From Larix sibirica (taxonomy: Eukaryota > Streptophyta > Pinopsida > Pinales > Pinaceae): a stretch of DNA of 27,556 bases. The stretch lies in contig NWUY0300029631.1 in NCBI GenBank assembly GCA_004151065.3, positions 5,785 to 33,340 of the forward strand, given 5' to 3'. Below are positions 10,849-21,907 of the stretch, one piece after another; positions within the stretch are counted from its first letter, which is position 1; each line of letters starts with the position of its first letter. The notes under the pieces were generated by a model. That model was not told the DNA's origin. It saw nothing but the letters and a program-made list of their open reading frames with translations, and ran no database searches. The position numbers and the translations under genes are program-made.

Positions 10849-11294
10849 CGAAGTACCTAATCTCTTCTCCTCTTCTGATCCTTCTTACATACAGATCTAA
10901 TCTGAGACAGATTTTGCGAATCGCAAATGTAAGTTTATCCCGAATGCATCACTTAAGCTGGTATGATATTTATGAGATTCAAGAGGGCAGTTGTCCGACT
11001 TTATATCATCCAGTGGATTGCGTAGGTCGTCCCAGTAGAGATTCAAGAGGGCAGTTGTCCGACTTTATATCATCCAGTGGATTGCGTATAGGTCGAAGTA
11101 CCTAATCTCTTCTCCTCTTCTGATCCTTCTTACATACAGATCTAATCTGAGACAGATTTTGCGAATCGCAAATGCAAGTTTATACCGAATGCATCACTGA
11201 AGCTGGTATGGTATTTATGACACTTATTGATGAGATTCAAGAGGGCGGTTGTCCGACTTTATATCATCCAGTGGATTGCGTAGGTCGTCCCAGT
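10849..11294. repeat. duplicated promoter-proximal unit in front of pectin methylesterase
   Basis: A unit starting CGAAGTACCTAATCTCTTC and ending GTAGGTCGTCCCAGT occurs at 10849-11036 and 11094-11294. An extra partial unit (GAGATTCAAGAGGGCAG to GGATTGCGTA) lies between them at about 11037-11092. The second copy has a small insertion (ACACTTATTGAT). A further copy opens the second 6.2-kb block at 17317. Confidence 0.9.
10913..10927. repeat. 15-bp near-palindrome in the pectin methylesterase leader
   Basis: TTTGCGA-A-TCGCAAA is an exact inverted repeat with one central base. It recurs at 11158-11172 and 17363-17377 inside the duplicated units. It lies about 85 bases upstream of the start codon, so it is either a protein-binding site or a small hairpin in the 5' UTR. 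No function can be assigned. Confidence 0.6.
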
Positions 11295-12483
11295 CCACTC
11301 CGTTTAGTAGGTGAGATGTGTGGCAGTATTCGCCGACGCTGTCTAATTGCGGTATGAAGCTTCCTTAGACCTTCCTTAATGAAAGGGATTAATTTTCGAA
11401 AGTTCTTAAATGAATATGGAGGGAATCAGGGATCCTTAACTAAAAGACTAAATTGGGTCGACTACAAAATACCCAGTCCATTAATGCCGTCCAACTTGGA
11501 TTATAGATACTTCTAACCGGTTAATTCAAGCTGGAATTCGAAGCTCCTACGCATGGATATGGATTCCATAGCTGGCTGACATGGCCATGTTATTATTAAT
11601 AATAATATCCACAAGATCTCGATCTAGCTTTACAGCACCCAAACGCTTGACAGGACTAGAAGGCCGCGGCATCAATTATTTTCTTGCTAAGAGATTTTCC
11701 TTGGGGGTTATCATTCTCGAATTGACATAACAGGGAAATAATTAAAATGGAAAAACAGATGTCGACAAAATAAGGAAGGATGATGACGAGATGAATAGCT
11801 TGCGTTTCAGTACAAGAATATATGACTTCCTTGATTTCAGTGCCGTGCAATGGTAGAGAATTCTACATATACCTTTCGTGGGAGTTTGTTAGGCTTTAAT
11901 TTAAATGCTGCGTTTTTTCTTCGTGTTTTATTGAAACGATTTTGGCCCTATTCTGGACGGTGCCAATGGTGGGAATTGCTTGGGCTCTACTTTAAATTCC
12001 GTGCTGTGTTTTTTTCCTGGTGTTTTATTGACAGCATTTTGGCTTGATTGTTGATAGTGTCAATGGCTACATTGTGATGAACAAAACTTTTCAAATAATA
12101 TAAAACTAAAATTGGAAATAACACTTTAGAGAGGGGCATGTTTATATGTTTACTTTTAGATATTGATTAATTATAGTAAGGATAGTAAGGAGGTTTACAT
12201 AAATCAGATCAGGCTGTGGGGTAGTGTCTTTAGACTCAATCTTTTGTTTGGCTTAGCTAGTTATTTTAATGAAAAGTGTTAGGGGCAGAAGGAAAAGTTA
12301 GTTAGTTATTTTAATGAAAAGTGTTAGGGGCAAAAGGAAAAGTGTGGTGTAGGTATGTTTTTTTAGCTAAACATTGTTTATGTATTTGAATTTTGAACTC
12401 AAACTTTGGTGCGGATATGGAAGGAAATAAAAGGCAAAATTATTTGCTTTGTGAGATCTTTTATATTTTGCAAATTCTCATAA
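11295..12483. other. unrecognised non-coding stretch with local duplications
   Basis: No gene was recognised. It contains two adjacent perfect palindromes (ACATGGCCATGT at 11579-11590 and TTATTATTAATAATAA at 11590-11605). A diverged tandem duplication of about 90 bp lies at about 11880-12066; both copies share a TTTTATTGA core and end in GT(G)CCAATGG or GTGTCAATGG. A 45-bp tandem pair lies at 12258-12345. Short open frames here have no protein-like features. The stretch recurs at 17500-18688. Confidence 0.5.
12258..12345. repeat. 45-bp tandem duplication
   Basis: TAGTTATTTTAATGAAAAGT… followed by GTTAGGGGCARAAGGAAAAGT occurs twice, at 12258-12302 and 12303-12345. It is present again at +6205 in the second large block. 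Confidence 0.85.
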
Positions 12484-13085
12484 TCTTGAGCTTGGAGTCT
12501 CAAAGTGTTAGATGATCCTCAGGTCATTATTGATTGGGTTAATAGAAAAGTAAGGCAGGAAGTGATAGCTTTAAAATGGTGGAAGCAAAAGGTGAGATTT
12601 TTACATGATTCTTTGAGGGAGTTATTATTCTCACATGTATTTAGGGAATTCAATGCTGTGACAAATGCTTTATCAAAGGAGGCTCTTTTAGTATTGGTGG
12701 GGTTTCTTTCCTATAAAAAGATTCAGAATGGATTAGTGTGACAAATGGTTTATCAAAGGAGGCTCTTTTAGCCTTGGTGGGGTTTCTTTCCTATAAGAAG
12801 ATTCAGAATGGATTGGTGGTTTATGAAGGTTTGTTGAAGATCTTTTAGATTTGTTAAAGTTATGAGCCTTGGCTTCTTTTTATAAAAGTTGTTTGTCTAT
12901 TAGATGGGCCTTTTATTTTTTGCTCTTATGAGAGACGAAGGTTTTTGGATAAGACAGCTGGGCTGTTAGTTTCTATGTTATCATAGAAGGAGATAAAAAA
13001 ATGTTAGTTAAAGCAGTATAACATAAAGCCCTATTTGCATATGTATACTTTGATTTTTGATAAATAACAATAATAAATATTTTTT
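12484..13085 (+). pseudogene. 5'-truncated LINE tail: RNase H fragment and 3' UTR
   Basis: The frame from about 12505 to 12741 encodes DDPQVIIDWVNRK, then a helix, then HVFREFNAVTNALSKEAL. This is the C-terminal half of the RNase H domain that ends ORF2 of plant LINEs (compare FGDLLLTVNWITR and IYRERNGESDILAK in the LINE at 2078-8062). The catalytic first Asp is still seen in DDPQ, but the last, normally N-x-x-A-D, reads NAVTNALS, so it is replaced by Asn. The upstream part (LGVSKC) is in another frame, so at least one indel is present. An 80-bp tandem duplication (12658-12817) then breaks the frame. The AT-rich tail to about 13085 looks like a LINE 3' UTR. It is a different family from the larger LINE. 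Its 5' truncation point was not located. Confidence 0.75.
12658..12817. repeat. 80-bp tandem duplication inside the LINE RNase H fragment
   Basis: GTGACAAATGSTTTATCAAA… to …AGATTCAGAATGGATTRGT occurs at 12658-12737 and 12738-12817 with only a few differences. As 80 is not a multiple of three, it destroys the reading frame, so it arose after the element was inserted or no longer selected. Confidence 0.92.
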
Positions 13086-13200
13086 TTTTCTTAAAAAAAC
13101 AATTTATTGTTATAATTTTCATAATTTTAATTTATTTTTGATAAATAACAATAATAAATATATATATTTTTTTTTCTTAAAAAAACAATTTATTATTATA
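13054..13200. repeat. AT-rich two-copy tandem repeat
   Basis: TTTTGATAAATAACAATAAT, a T-run, CTTAAAAAAACAATTTATT and TTATA occur twice, at about 13054-13117 and 13136-13200, directly at the end of the LINE tail. The LINE tail end has probably been duplicated. Confidence 0.8.
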
Positions 13201-13429
13201 TTAATGTTATCTGAATTCTTATAATTTTAATTTATTTTTATATTAATGTTATCTGAATTTTCATAATTTACAAAATTAGAGATTGACTATTTTCATAATT
13301 ATTTAATTTATTTAATTATTGAACTTTTAAATATTCATTTACTTTATTGTATTATAAAGACTTAAAATTACTTTTTTATTTTTATAATTTGGTGGTGGAA
13401 TTAAGTTTTGGTTTACTACAGACAGTGAT

Positions 13430-13775
13430 GCTATCCTGGTCCCTTGATGATTGATTGTTAATTAAATATTTTTATGACTTTTTTGAATGGATTTAAAATG
13501 TGAATGCTATCCTGGTCCCTTGATGATTGCAAATTAAATATTTCTATGATTTTTTTGAATAGATTTAAAATGTGAATTAAACAGTATTGTTAATTTTTTA
13601 CACTAAAAACCACCTTCCTGCTATACCAAAGGAATAAAAAAAAGCTCACACCTTCTCAAGAAATCAATGAAAGCTCAAGGAAACCACCTTCTTGATATTA
13701 AACAGTGATGTTATATTGTTCCCTGAATTGCTATTTAAATATTTTTGGGAATTTTTAATTAGATTTTACATATGA
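13430..13775. repeat. three-copy degenerate repeat, unit about 72-76 bp
   Basis: GCTATCCTGGTCCCTTGATG…TTGAATRGATTTAAAATGTGAA occurs at 13430-13505 and 13506-13577. A more diverged third copy (ACAGTGATGTTATATTGTTCCC…TTAGATTTTACATATGAA) lies at about 13700-13775. Confidence 0.75.
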
Positions 13776-15704
13776 AAAATAATAAATTTCGAATAAAATC
13801 TTAATTTTTCTTTGTCAGCCTTTATGAAACCAGGTGCTTCAATTAAACGCTTACTTGAAATACCCTGAGTGGGTCTAATTTATTAATTGTAAAGCAAAAG
13901 GAAACGAATCCAATAAATCTAGAAACCATTTATTAATTGTAAAAATTGACCGTGGAAAGTAAAACAAGCCTTTGAAAAGAGTGGAAAAAGGCGTTTTAGT
14001 GGATTTGGGAACTAAAAATGTTCAAAACGTACCAGGTTGAGACAACGCAGTGGTACCTACGAGAAGAATGCGTGGAAACAATGGACATGGGGGCAGTACA
14101 TATGGGTCCGCTTCTGCGTACAGATTGCTCCAATTTCACTTTCAAAAAAGGCAAAGTTGGGGTTAACTTCAAGCAAGAATCGCATTCTCCGGATCTGCGA
14201 TACAACCAAACACAGAAAGTCTGAAAGGGCGTTGCAGATTCGTATTAAAAACCACGCGGAAACATAACGTTAACTCATTAATGAGTACAACTGACAGATA
14301 GGATGGGTATTCTCAGACCCACTTCGTACAACCCAATACTTCTAACCTATAGGTGCTTCCAAAATACTTGTCAATGGCTGAATAGGCCCTAAGGCCCCTG
14401 ATTATTGTCATTTCAAATTTCAACTAAAAACTTGGATTAGGTCTGGACTTGCTAAAAGCGTTTAATGGACCTGGGCTGTCATTCACATTCTATTTTAAAA
14501 TAATTTAATTGATTTATATTAAAACCAGTAACATTTTATTAGTCACATGGTTTTAATAATTAGCTGAAACGACTACTTTTACCCATCGACCTAAAAGGTT
14601 TCTAGACACAGACACAGTTAGGTTAAAAGGCTCTGATTTATGCCAAAGCATAAATCAATCAACTGTCCCATTTTAACTGCGGTTGGATTACTCATGTAGA
14701 CTTTGGGGTAACTGAACTCTCAAGAATTCCTTTGGAATAAAGGTCGTAATTTCAATTACACGCAGAATTCTGTTAACCTTGCAATTTACACTGTAGGAAT
14801 TTGGAAAAGTTTCTGCCCGTGTTTGACGGTTTCAACTTTCGACCCTAAACAGCGACGTTTTCACTGGTTTTTTGTTTTATCTGACGGCGAGCTTGAAATA
14901 CAAACCCTATTTGACGGGCATTTTGCTCTTCAAATTCCAACCTTGATTGCAAAGTTTGGTATGTTGCAGGCCTTCTGGCTTGACATTAACCCGCCGAAAG
15001 GTTTTCACGTTTTGTTGGTTTCCTACCTCCTTTATTCGGTGTGCCATTGTTTCAGCCTTTTACACGTTCTTCTTAAAAAGGAAAGCTACCCTTGAAGGAT
15101 GAAAAAACCGTATTGACGTGAGCTTTTCTGTCATTTGTGGATTGAAATCATCGCCATTATTCATATTTGTCTTTATTGTTTATCATCTCACTGTTGTTGC
15201 CATTTAATTATTTTATAACATAGCATATATTTTTTTTAGATATTTCACTACGAATATTATTATATTATCAATTTTTTAATCAAACTGATAAGAAGCAATT
15301 TATAAAAAATAATATATTCTCAAGCAATGTAATTCCTAAGCACTACAATCAAAATAGATATGTCACTGAATAGCATCGCTTCTCCTTTGCCCTCGAGAGA
15401 CCCAGCACCTGTTTTATGTTGCCAAGTGCTGGGGAAGAAATCGGGGACCAGAACTGTTAGTGGTGTTGGAATCCTTAGGGGCCACTCCAAGCAAAGTCGA
15501 CGTTGGCATGAAAACCACTTCCCAATAGACACTAGTTGCATTATTGGATTTGGAAGACAACGGAATCAAGAGCAATGGATCAGAAGGGGTTGGAGGAGCA
15601 TGGATTGATGAGGAGAAATTGATTCTTTGCCACTGAAAATGAAAAGATGCGCAAAGGTAGTGATCCTTGGTCAGAAAAAGGAATAGCTAAATCGAAAGAT
15701 ACAT
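13776..15704. other. unrecognised region without a supported gene
   Basis: Less AT-rich patches at about 13990-14290 and 14820-15100 hold short open frames (up to 90 codons). They show no motif I recognise, overlap frames on the other strand, and have no clear splice or promoter signals. They could be remnants of a transposon or gene but cannot be assigned. A perfect 9-bp hairpin lies at 14635-14656. The region recurs at 19981-21907. Confidence 0.45.
14635..14656. repeat. short perfect inverted repeat
   Basis: GATTTATGC-CAAA-GCATAAATC has nine-base arms and a four-base loop. It occurs again at 20840-20861 in the second large block. There is no T-run or gene nearby to suggest a function. Confidence 0.6.
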
Positions 15705-16005
15705 TTGAAACCACTGATTTTGGTTTCTTGGCTTCCAAGTTATGTAATTGAATTCAATAGCATTTTTTCTAAGTATGTTTTGAAGATATTTAAAATTGAA
15801 CATGGTAAGTCTTATTCTACTATGTTTCAGTCACGACTTAGGTTGATAATGGATTGTGACTCCAAAGGTATAAGCTACTCTACATGATCAGCAATTTGTA
15901 TTCGTATTTAGTTGATTCATCCTATACTTGATATTTCCAATGTTGTTAGTTTGGTTTTAATATTCAAACCAATATAAAGATAAACTCTAAGTAGGATAGT
16001 TCTTT

Positions 16006-16365
16006 ATATGTGTTTTATTTTGGATATAGTTTAATTGTTTGATTATCAAAAAGTAAGATGTATCTTTACTGATCATTGAAATTGAATAAAAAGGAACAAT
16101 AAATGTATGAATTGAAGCAATTTGGATTCACAATTACATCACAAAGGAACAATAAATGTATGAATTGAGGCAATTTGGATTCACAATTTGATGTAATGAG
16201 GGGATGACCAGAAATAGACTTATGGATATGTGTTTCATCTTGGATATAGTGTCATTATTTGATTATGAAAAAGTAATTGATGTTATTTCTTTATTTATCA
16301 TTGAAGTTGAATACAAAGGATCAATAAATGCATGAATTGAGGTAATTTGGATTCACAACTTGATG
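16006..16365. repeat. internal tandem duplication in the copia RNase H region
   Basis: A segment beginning ATGTGTTTYATYTTGGATAT and ending AATTTGGATTCACAA occurs at about 16011-16190 and again at about 16229-16365. Its end, GGAACAATAAATGTATGAAT…GGATTCACAA, is present three times (about 16093, 16144 and 16318). The same arrangement is found in the copia copy near 27190-27410. Confidence 0.75.
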
Positions 16366-16880
16366 GGAGAGCTTGGGTTTCCTCATGAGAAATAAAATAC
16401 AATTATTGTGACAATGAAAGTGCTATACAAGTGGTTCATTCATATTACCTTAGAAAATTGGTATAAGAGATTGGTATTTTTTTAATTATAGGAAAACTTA
16501 TCAAATTCTTGATATCTTTATGAAGTCGCTAAGAAAGGAGAATTTTATTTAGCTTTAGTTTATGCTTGGGCTTCATGAAGCTATCATTAAGGAGGGTGTT
16601 GAGATAATGTCACCCCTTGATATTCCAAGAATTTGTATTGAAGAGAGGTGTTGGAATTTGTAGTTAAATGTGATTCTTAGACATCCTTCAATGGATCAAC
16701 TAAGTATTAGACAAACTCACTAAAGGGTTTCAATTCTTCATATTAGGTCAACTAAAGTTGTCTCAACTAGAGCCACTGTAGTTGACTAGGAACATATAAG
16801 CTAGGAAACATTCAGTGGATAACTACTTTGAGGCCACCTTGGGTCAACCTTAGTTTAAGGGAGATTGGTTACAAACTCAA

Positions 16881-16890
16881 TATAAATAGA
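16881..16890 (+). promoter_or_regulatory. TATA box of the probable copia LTR
   Basis: TATAAATAGA is a textbook plant TATA box, 284 bases after the proposed LTR start at 16597. It would drive the element transcript. The second block has it at 23084-23093. Confidence 0.5.
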
Positions 16891-17315
16891 TGGCCACTTC
16901 AATTAAATCTATATGGTGGAAATTTGTGTTATGATATTGCTTATTGTACATGCTCATTCTAGAATGTCGTTTCTTAACACTAGCAACTCTGCTGGGATAT
17001 GTTTTAATACTTTTGCGAGGCACCCATGAATTATAACAATTAATGGTGTGATATTTTTGGTATTTCCCCATAAAAATTAAAGGAGGGTCACTACTAATAG
17101 GGTGCAATTCTAGCTAAATTTTTTTATCCAAAATATATCTATGGAATCAAACCATGAGCAAGTTTGAGCATGGAGAGAAGAGAAAGAGAAAGCTTGTGCA
17201 AGAAATGGCCATTTACAATATTCATGGCCCTTTAAAATAAATTCAATGACTATAAAATCTCTTTATCGCTTCATCTCGCTAAAAATGCCTACCTTATCAT
17301 TTTATTAAAATGGAT

Positions 17316-17316
17316 N
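17316..17316. other. assembly gap (single n) at the junction of the 6.2-kb repeats
   Basis: One undetermined base lies exactly between the end of repeat copy 1 (…AAAATGGAT) and the first base of copy 2 (CTCCTCTTC…). The unrepeated continuation of copy 1 is found only after copy 2, at 23519. Confidence 0.95.
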
Positions 17317-18688
17317 CTCCTCTTCTGATCCTTCTTACATACAGATCTAATCTGAGACAGATTTTGCGAATCGCAAATGCAAGTTTATACCGAATGCATC
17401 ACTGAAGCTGGTATGGTATTTATGACACTTATTGATGAGATTCAAGAGGGCGGTTGTCCGACTTTATATCATCCAGTGGATTGCGTAGGTCGTCCCAGTC
17501 CACTCCGTTTAGTAGGTGAGATGTGTGGCAGTATTCGCCGACGCTGTCTAATTGCGGTATGAAGCTTCCTTAGACCTTCCTTAATGAAAGGGATTAATTT
17601 TCGAAAGTTCTTAAATGAATATGGAGGGAATCAGGGATCCTTAACTAAAAGACTAAATTGGGTCGACTACAAAATACCCAGTCCATTAATGCCGTCCAAC
17701 TTGGATTATAGATACTTCTAACCGGTTAATTCAAGCTGGAATTCGAAGCTCCTACGCATGGATATGGATTCCATAGCTGGCTGACATGGCCATGTTATTA
17801 TTAATAATAATATCCACAAGATCTCGATCTAGCTTTACAGCACCCAAACGCTTGACAGGACTAGAAGGCCGCGGCATCAATTATTTTCTTGCTAAGAGAT
17901 TTTCCTTGGGGGTTATCATTCTCGAATTGACATAACAGGGAAATAATTAAAATGGAAAAACAGATGTCGACAAAATAAGGAAGGATGATGACGAGATGAA
18001 TAGCTTGCGTTTCAGTACAAGAATATATGACTTCCTTGATTTCAGTGCCGTGCAATGGTAGAGAATTCTACATATACCTTTCGTGGGAGTTTGTTAGGCT
18101 TTAATTTAAATGCTGCGTTTTTTCTTCGTGTTTTATTGAAACGATTTTGGCCCTATTCTGGACGGTGCCAATGGTGGGAATTGCTTGGGCTCTACTTTAA
18201 ATTCCGTGCTGTGTTTTTTTCCTGGTGTTTTATTGACAGCATTTTGGCTTGATTGTTGATAGTGTCAATGGCTACATTGTGATGAACAAAACTTTTCAAA
18301 TAATATAAAACTAAAATTGGAAATAACACTTTAGAGAGGGGCATGTTTATATGTTTACTTTTAGATATTGATTAATTATAGTAAGGATAGTAAGGAGGTT
18401 TACATAAATCAGATCAGGCTGTGGGGTAGTGTCTTTAGACTCAATCTTTTGTTTGGCTTAGCTAGTTATTTTAATGAAAAGTGTTAGGGGCAGAAGGAAA
18501 AGTTAGTTAGTTATTTTAATGAAAAGTGTTAGGGGCAAAAGGAAAAGTGTGGTGTAGGTATGTTTTTTTAGCTAAACATTGTTTATGTATTTGAATTTTG
18601 AACTCAAACTTTGGTGCGGATATGGAAGGAAATAAAAGGCAAAATTATTTGCTTTGTGAGATCTTTTATATTTTGCAAATTCTCATAA

Positions 18689-19290
18689 TCTTGAGCTTGG
18701 AGTCTCAAAGTGTTAGATGATCCTCAGGTCATTATTGATTGGGTTAATAGAAAAGTAAGGCAGGAAGTGATAGCTTTAAAATGGTGGAAGCAAAAGGTGA
18801 GATTTTTACATGATTCTTTGAGGGAGTTATTATTCTCACATGTATTTAGGGAATTCAATGCTGTGACAAATGCTTTATCAAAGGAGGCTCTTTTAGTATT
18901 GGTGGGGTTTCTTTCCTATAAAAAGATTCAGAATGGATTAGTGTGACAAATGGTTTATCAAAGGAGGCTCTTTTAGCCTTGGTGGGGTTTCTTTCCTATA
19001 AGAAGATTCAGAATGGATTGGTGGTTTATGAAGGTTTGTTGAAGATCTTTTAGATTTGTTAAAGTTATGAGCCTTGGCTTCTTTTTATAAAAGTTGTTTG
19101 TCTATTAGATGGGCCTTTTATTTTTTGCTCTTATGAGAGACGAAGGTTTTTGGATAAGACAGCTGGGCTGTTAGTTTCTATGTTATCATAGAAGGAGATA
19201 AAAAAATGTTAGTTAAAGCAGTATAACATAAAGCCCTATTTGCATATGTATACTTTGATTTTTGATAAATAACAATAATAAATATTTTTT
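18689..19290 (+). pseudogene. 5'-truncated LINE tail, second copy
   Basis: This is the copy, at offset 6205, of the RNase H fragment and 3' UTR at 12484-13085, with the same DDPQVIIDWVNRK and FREFNAVTNALSK motifs and the same frame-breaking duplication. It is probably the same locus represented twice. Confidence 0.75.
18863..19022. repeat. 80-bp tandem duplication, second copy
   Basis: Same duplication as 12658-12817, at offset 6205. Confidence 0.9.
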
Positions 19291-19634
19291 TTTTCTTAAA
19301 AAAACAATTTATTGTTATAATTTTCATAATTTTAATTTATTTTTGATAAATAACAATAATAAATATATATATTTTTTTTTCTTAAAAAAACAATTTATTA
19401 TTATATTAATGTTATCTGAATTCTTATAATTTTAATTTATTTTTATATTAATGTTATCTGAATTTTCATAATTTACAAAATTAGAGATTGACTATTTTCA
19501 TAATTATTTAATTTATTTAATTATTGAACTTTTAAATATTCATTTACTTTATTGTATTATAAAGACTTAAAATTACTTTTTTATTTTTATAATTTGGTGG
19601 TGGAATTAAGTTTTGGTTTACTACAGACAGTGAT

Positions 19635-19980
19635 GCTATCCTGGTCCCTTGATGATTGATTGTTAATTAAATATTTTTATGACTTTTTTGAATGGATTTA
19701 AAATGTGAATGCTATCCTGGTCCCTTGATGATTGCCAATTAAATATTTCTATGATTTTTTTGAATAGATTTAAAATGTGAATTAAACAGTATTGTTAATT
19801 TTTTACACTAAAAACCACCTTCCTGCTATACCAAAGGAATAAAAAAAAGCTCACACCTTCTCAAGAAATCAATGAAAGCTCAAGGAAACCACCTTCTTGA
19901 TATTAAACAGTGATGTTATATTGTTCCCTGAATTGCTATTTAAATATTTTTGGGAATTTTTAATTAGATTTTACATATGA
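19635..19980. repeat. three-copy degenerate repeat, second copy
   Basis: Same as 13430-13775 at offset 6205, with one base difference (19736 C where copy 1 has A). Confidence 0.75.
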
Positions 19981-21907
19981 AAAATAATAAATTTCGAATA
20001 AAATCTTAATTTTTCTTTGTCAGCCTTTATGAAACCAGGTGCTTCAATTAAACGCTTACTTGAAATACCCTGAGTGGGTCTAATTTATTAATTGTAAAGC
20101 AAAAGGAAACGAATCCAATAAATCTAGAAACCATTTATTAATTGTAAAAATTGACCGTGGAAAGTAAAACAAGCCTTTGAAAAGAGTGGAAAAAGGCGTT
20201 TTAGTGGATTTGGGAACTAAAAATGTTCAAAACGTACCAGGTTGAGACAACGCAGTGGTACCTACGAGAAGAATGCGTGGAAACAATGGACATGGGGGCA
20301 GTACATATGGGTCCGCTTCTGCGTACAGATTGCTCCAATTTCACTTTCAAAAAAGGCAAAGTTGGGGTTAACTTCAAGCAAGAATCGCATTCTCCGGATC
20401 TGCGATACAACCAAACACAGAAAGTCTGAAAGGGCGTTGCAGATTCGTATTAAAAACCACGCGGAAACATAACGTTAACTCATTAATGAGTACAACTGAC
20501 AGATAGGATGGGTATTCTCAGACCCACTTCGTACAACCCAATACTTCTAACCTATAGGTGCTTCCAAAATACTTGTCAATGGCTGAATAGGCCCTAAGGC
20601 CCCTGATTATTGTCATTTCAAATTTCAACTAAAAACTTGGATTAGGTCTGGACTTGCTAAAAGCGTTTAATGGACCTGGGCTGTCATTCACATTCTATTT
20701 TAAAATAATTTAATTGATTTATATTAAAACCAGTAACATTTTATTAGTCACATGGTTTTAATAATTAGCTGAAACGACTACTTTTACCCATCGACCTAAA
20801 AGGTTTCTAGACACAGACACAGTTAGGTTAAAAGGCTCTGATTTATGCCAAAGCATAAATCAATCAACTGTCCCATTTTAACTGCGGTTGGATTACTCAT
20901 GTAGACTTTGGGGTAACTGAACTCTCAAGAATTCCTTTGGAATAAAGGTCGTAATTTCAATTACACGCAGAATTCTGTTAACCTTGCAATTTACACTGTA
21001 GGAATTTGGAAGTTTCTGCCCGTGTTTGACGGTTTCAACTTTCGACCCTAAACAGCGACGTTTTCACTGGTTTTTTGTTTTATCTGACGGCGAGCTTGAA
21101 ATACAAACCCTATTTGACGGGCATTTTGCTCTTCAAATTCCAACCTTGATTGCAAAGTTTGGTATGTTGCAGGCCTTCTGGCTTGACATTAACCCGCCGA
21201 AAGGTTTTCACGTTTTGTTGGTTTCCTACCTCCTTTATTCGGTGTGCCATTGTTTCAGCCTTTTACACGTTCTTCTTAAAAAGGAAAGCTACCCTTGAAG
21301 GATGAAAAAACCGTATTGACGTGAGCTTTTCTGTCATTTGTGGATTGAAATCATCGCCATTATTCATATTTGTCTTTATTGTTTATCATCTCACTGTTGT
21401 TGCCATTTAATTATTTTATAACATAGCATATATTTTTTTTAGATATTTCACTACGAATATTATTATATTATCAATTTTTTAATCAAACTGATAAGAAGCA
21501 ATTTATAAAAAATAATATATTCTCAAGCAATGTAATTCCTAAGCACTACAATCAAAATAGATATGTCACTGAATAGCATCGCTTCTCCTTTGCCCTCGAG
21601 AGACCCAGCACCTGTTTTATGTTGCCAAGTGCTGGGGAAGAAATCGGGGACCAGAACTGTTAGTGGTGTTGGAATCCTTAGGGGCCACTCCAAGCAAAGT
21701 CGACGTTGGCATGAAAACCACTTCCCAATAGACACTAGTTGCATTATTGGATTTGGAAGACAACGGAATCAAGAGCAATGGATCAGAAGGGGTTGGAGGA
21801 GCATGGATTGATGAGGAGAAATTGATTCTTTGCCACTGAAAATGAAAAGATGCGCAAAGGTAGTGATCCTTGGTCAGAAAAAGGAATAGCTAAATCGAAA
21901 GATACAT
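19981..21907. other. unrecognised region, second copy
   Basis: Repeats 13776-15704. Two A's are missing at about 21010 relative to copy 1, which moves the offset from 6205 to 6203. No gene is supported here either. Confidence 0.45.

Larger units (their letters stand above)
10831..11294 (-). promoter_or_regulatory. pectin methylesterase 5' flank with repeated TATA-like boxes
   Basis: On the minus strand, reading toward the start codon at 10830, an ATATAAAG-like TATA box occurs three times, at 11264-11257, 11070-11063 and 11006-10999. Each sits in the same flanking context (CCACTGGATG…TATAAAGTCGGACAA). The nearest copy is about 170 bases upstream of the ATG, which fits a leader of roughly 130-140 bases. 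Which copy is used cannot be told from sequence. The repeats come from duplication of the promoter-proximal unit. Confidence 0.5.
11112..17315. repeat. 6.2-kb direct repeat, copy 1
   Basis: This 6204-bp block is repeated at 17317-23518 with a constant offset of 6205, falling to 6203 after a 2-bp indel (AAAA at 14805-14808 against AA). The other differences I found by eye are 13531 A/C, 15834 C/T, 17090 A/T and 17104 G/A. The copies meet exactly at the single 'n' at 17316. This suggests overlapping contigs or two alleles placed in series rather than a true tandem duplication, though a recent duplication cannot be excluded. Confidence 0.97.
15705..17315 (+). mobile_element. decayed Ty1/copia 3' end with probable 3' LTR, copy 1
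   Basis: Pieces of copia pol appear in order on the plus strand, with stops and shifts between them. The end of reverse transcriptase reads KYVLKIFKIEHGKSYST (from about 15771). A short LDIS piece matches the usual RPDI motif. A duplicated YVF-type RNase H segment follows (16006-16365). Then come EVIWIHNLMGELGFPHEK (about 16333-16389), YCDNESAIQ (16404-16430) and DIFMKSL…MLGLHE (16511-16579), the typical polyprotein end. A purine tract TTAAGGAGGG (16587-16596) precedes TGTTGAG at 16597, a possible LTR start. TGTTGGAATTTG near 16650 is an alternative. A TATA box (TATAAATAGA) lies 284 bases into the LTR. About 60 residues between RT and RNase H are missing. The 5' part and the LTR end were not found. 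A related copy lies at 26954-27500. Confidence 0.75.

Noticed and set aside
11656-12047. Back-to-back 64- and 65-codon frames
   Set aside because: Composition and lack of motifs suggest chance. The second covers a diverged tandem duplication.
14018-14267. Overlapping open frames of 68-76 codons on the plus strand and one of 69 on the minus strand
   Set aside because: Three frames share the same bases, none shows a known motif, and there are no splice or promoter signals. Their presence in both large blocks only reflects the duplication.
14823-15095. 90-codon plus-strand open frame with a hydrophobic C-terminus
   Set aside because: It has no recognisable domain, starts at a non-ATG codon and is isolated. 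It is kept as unassigned sequence.
15360-15608. 82-codon plus-strand frame overlapping a 73-codon minus-strand frame
   Set aside because: Neither strand gives family-like sequence, so they are most likely chance open frames.
16887-17107. Minus-strand 76-codon frame in the probable LTR
   Set aside because: It lies in LTR sequence around the TATA box and has no protein-like features.
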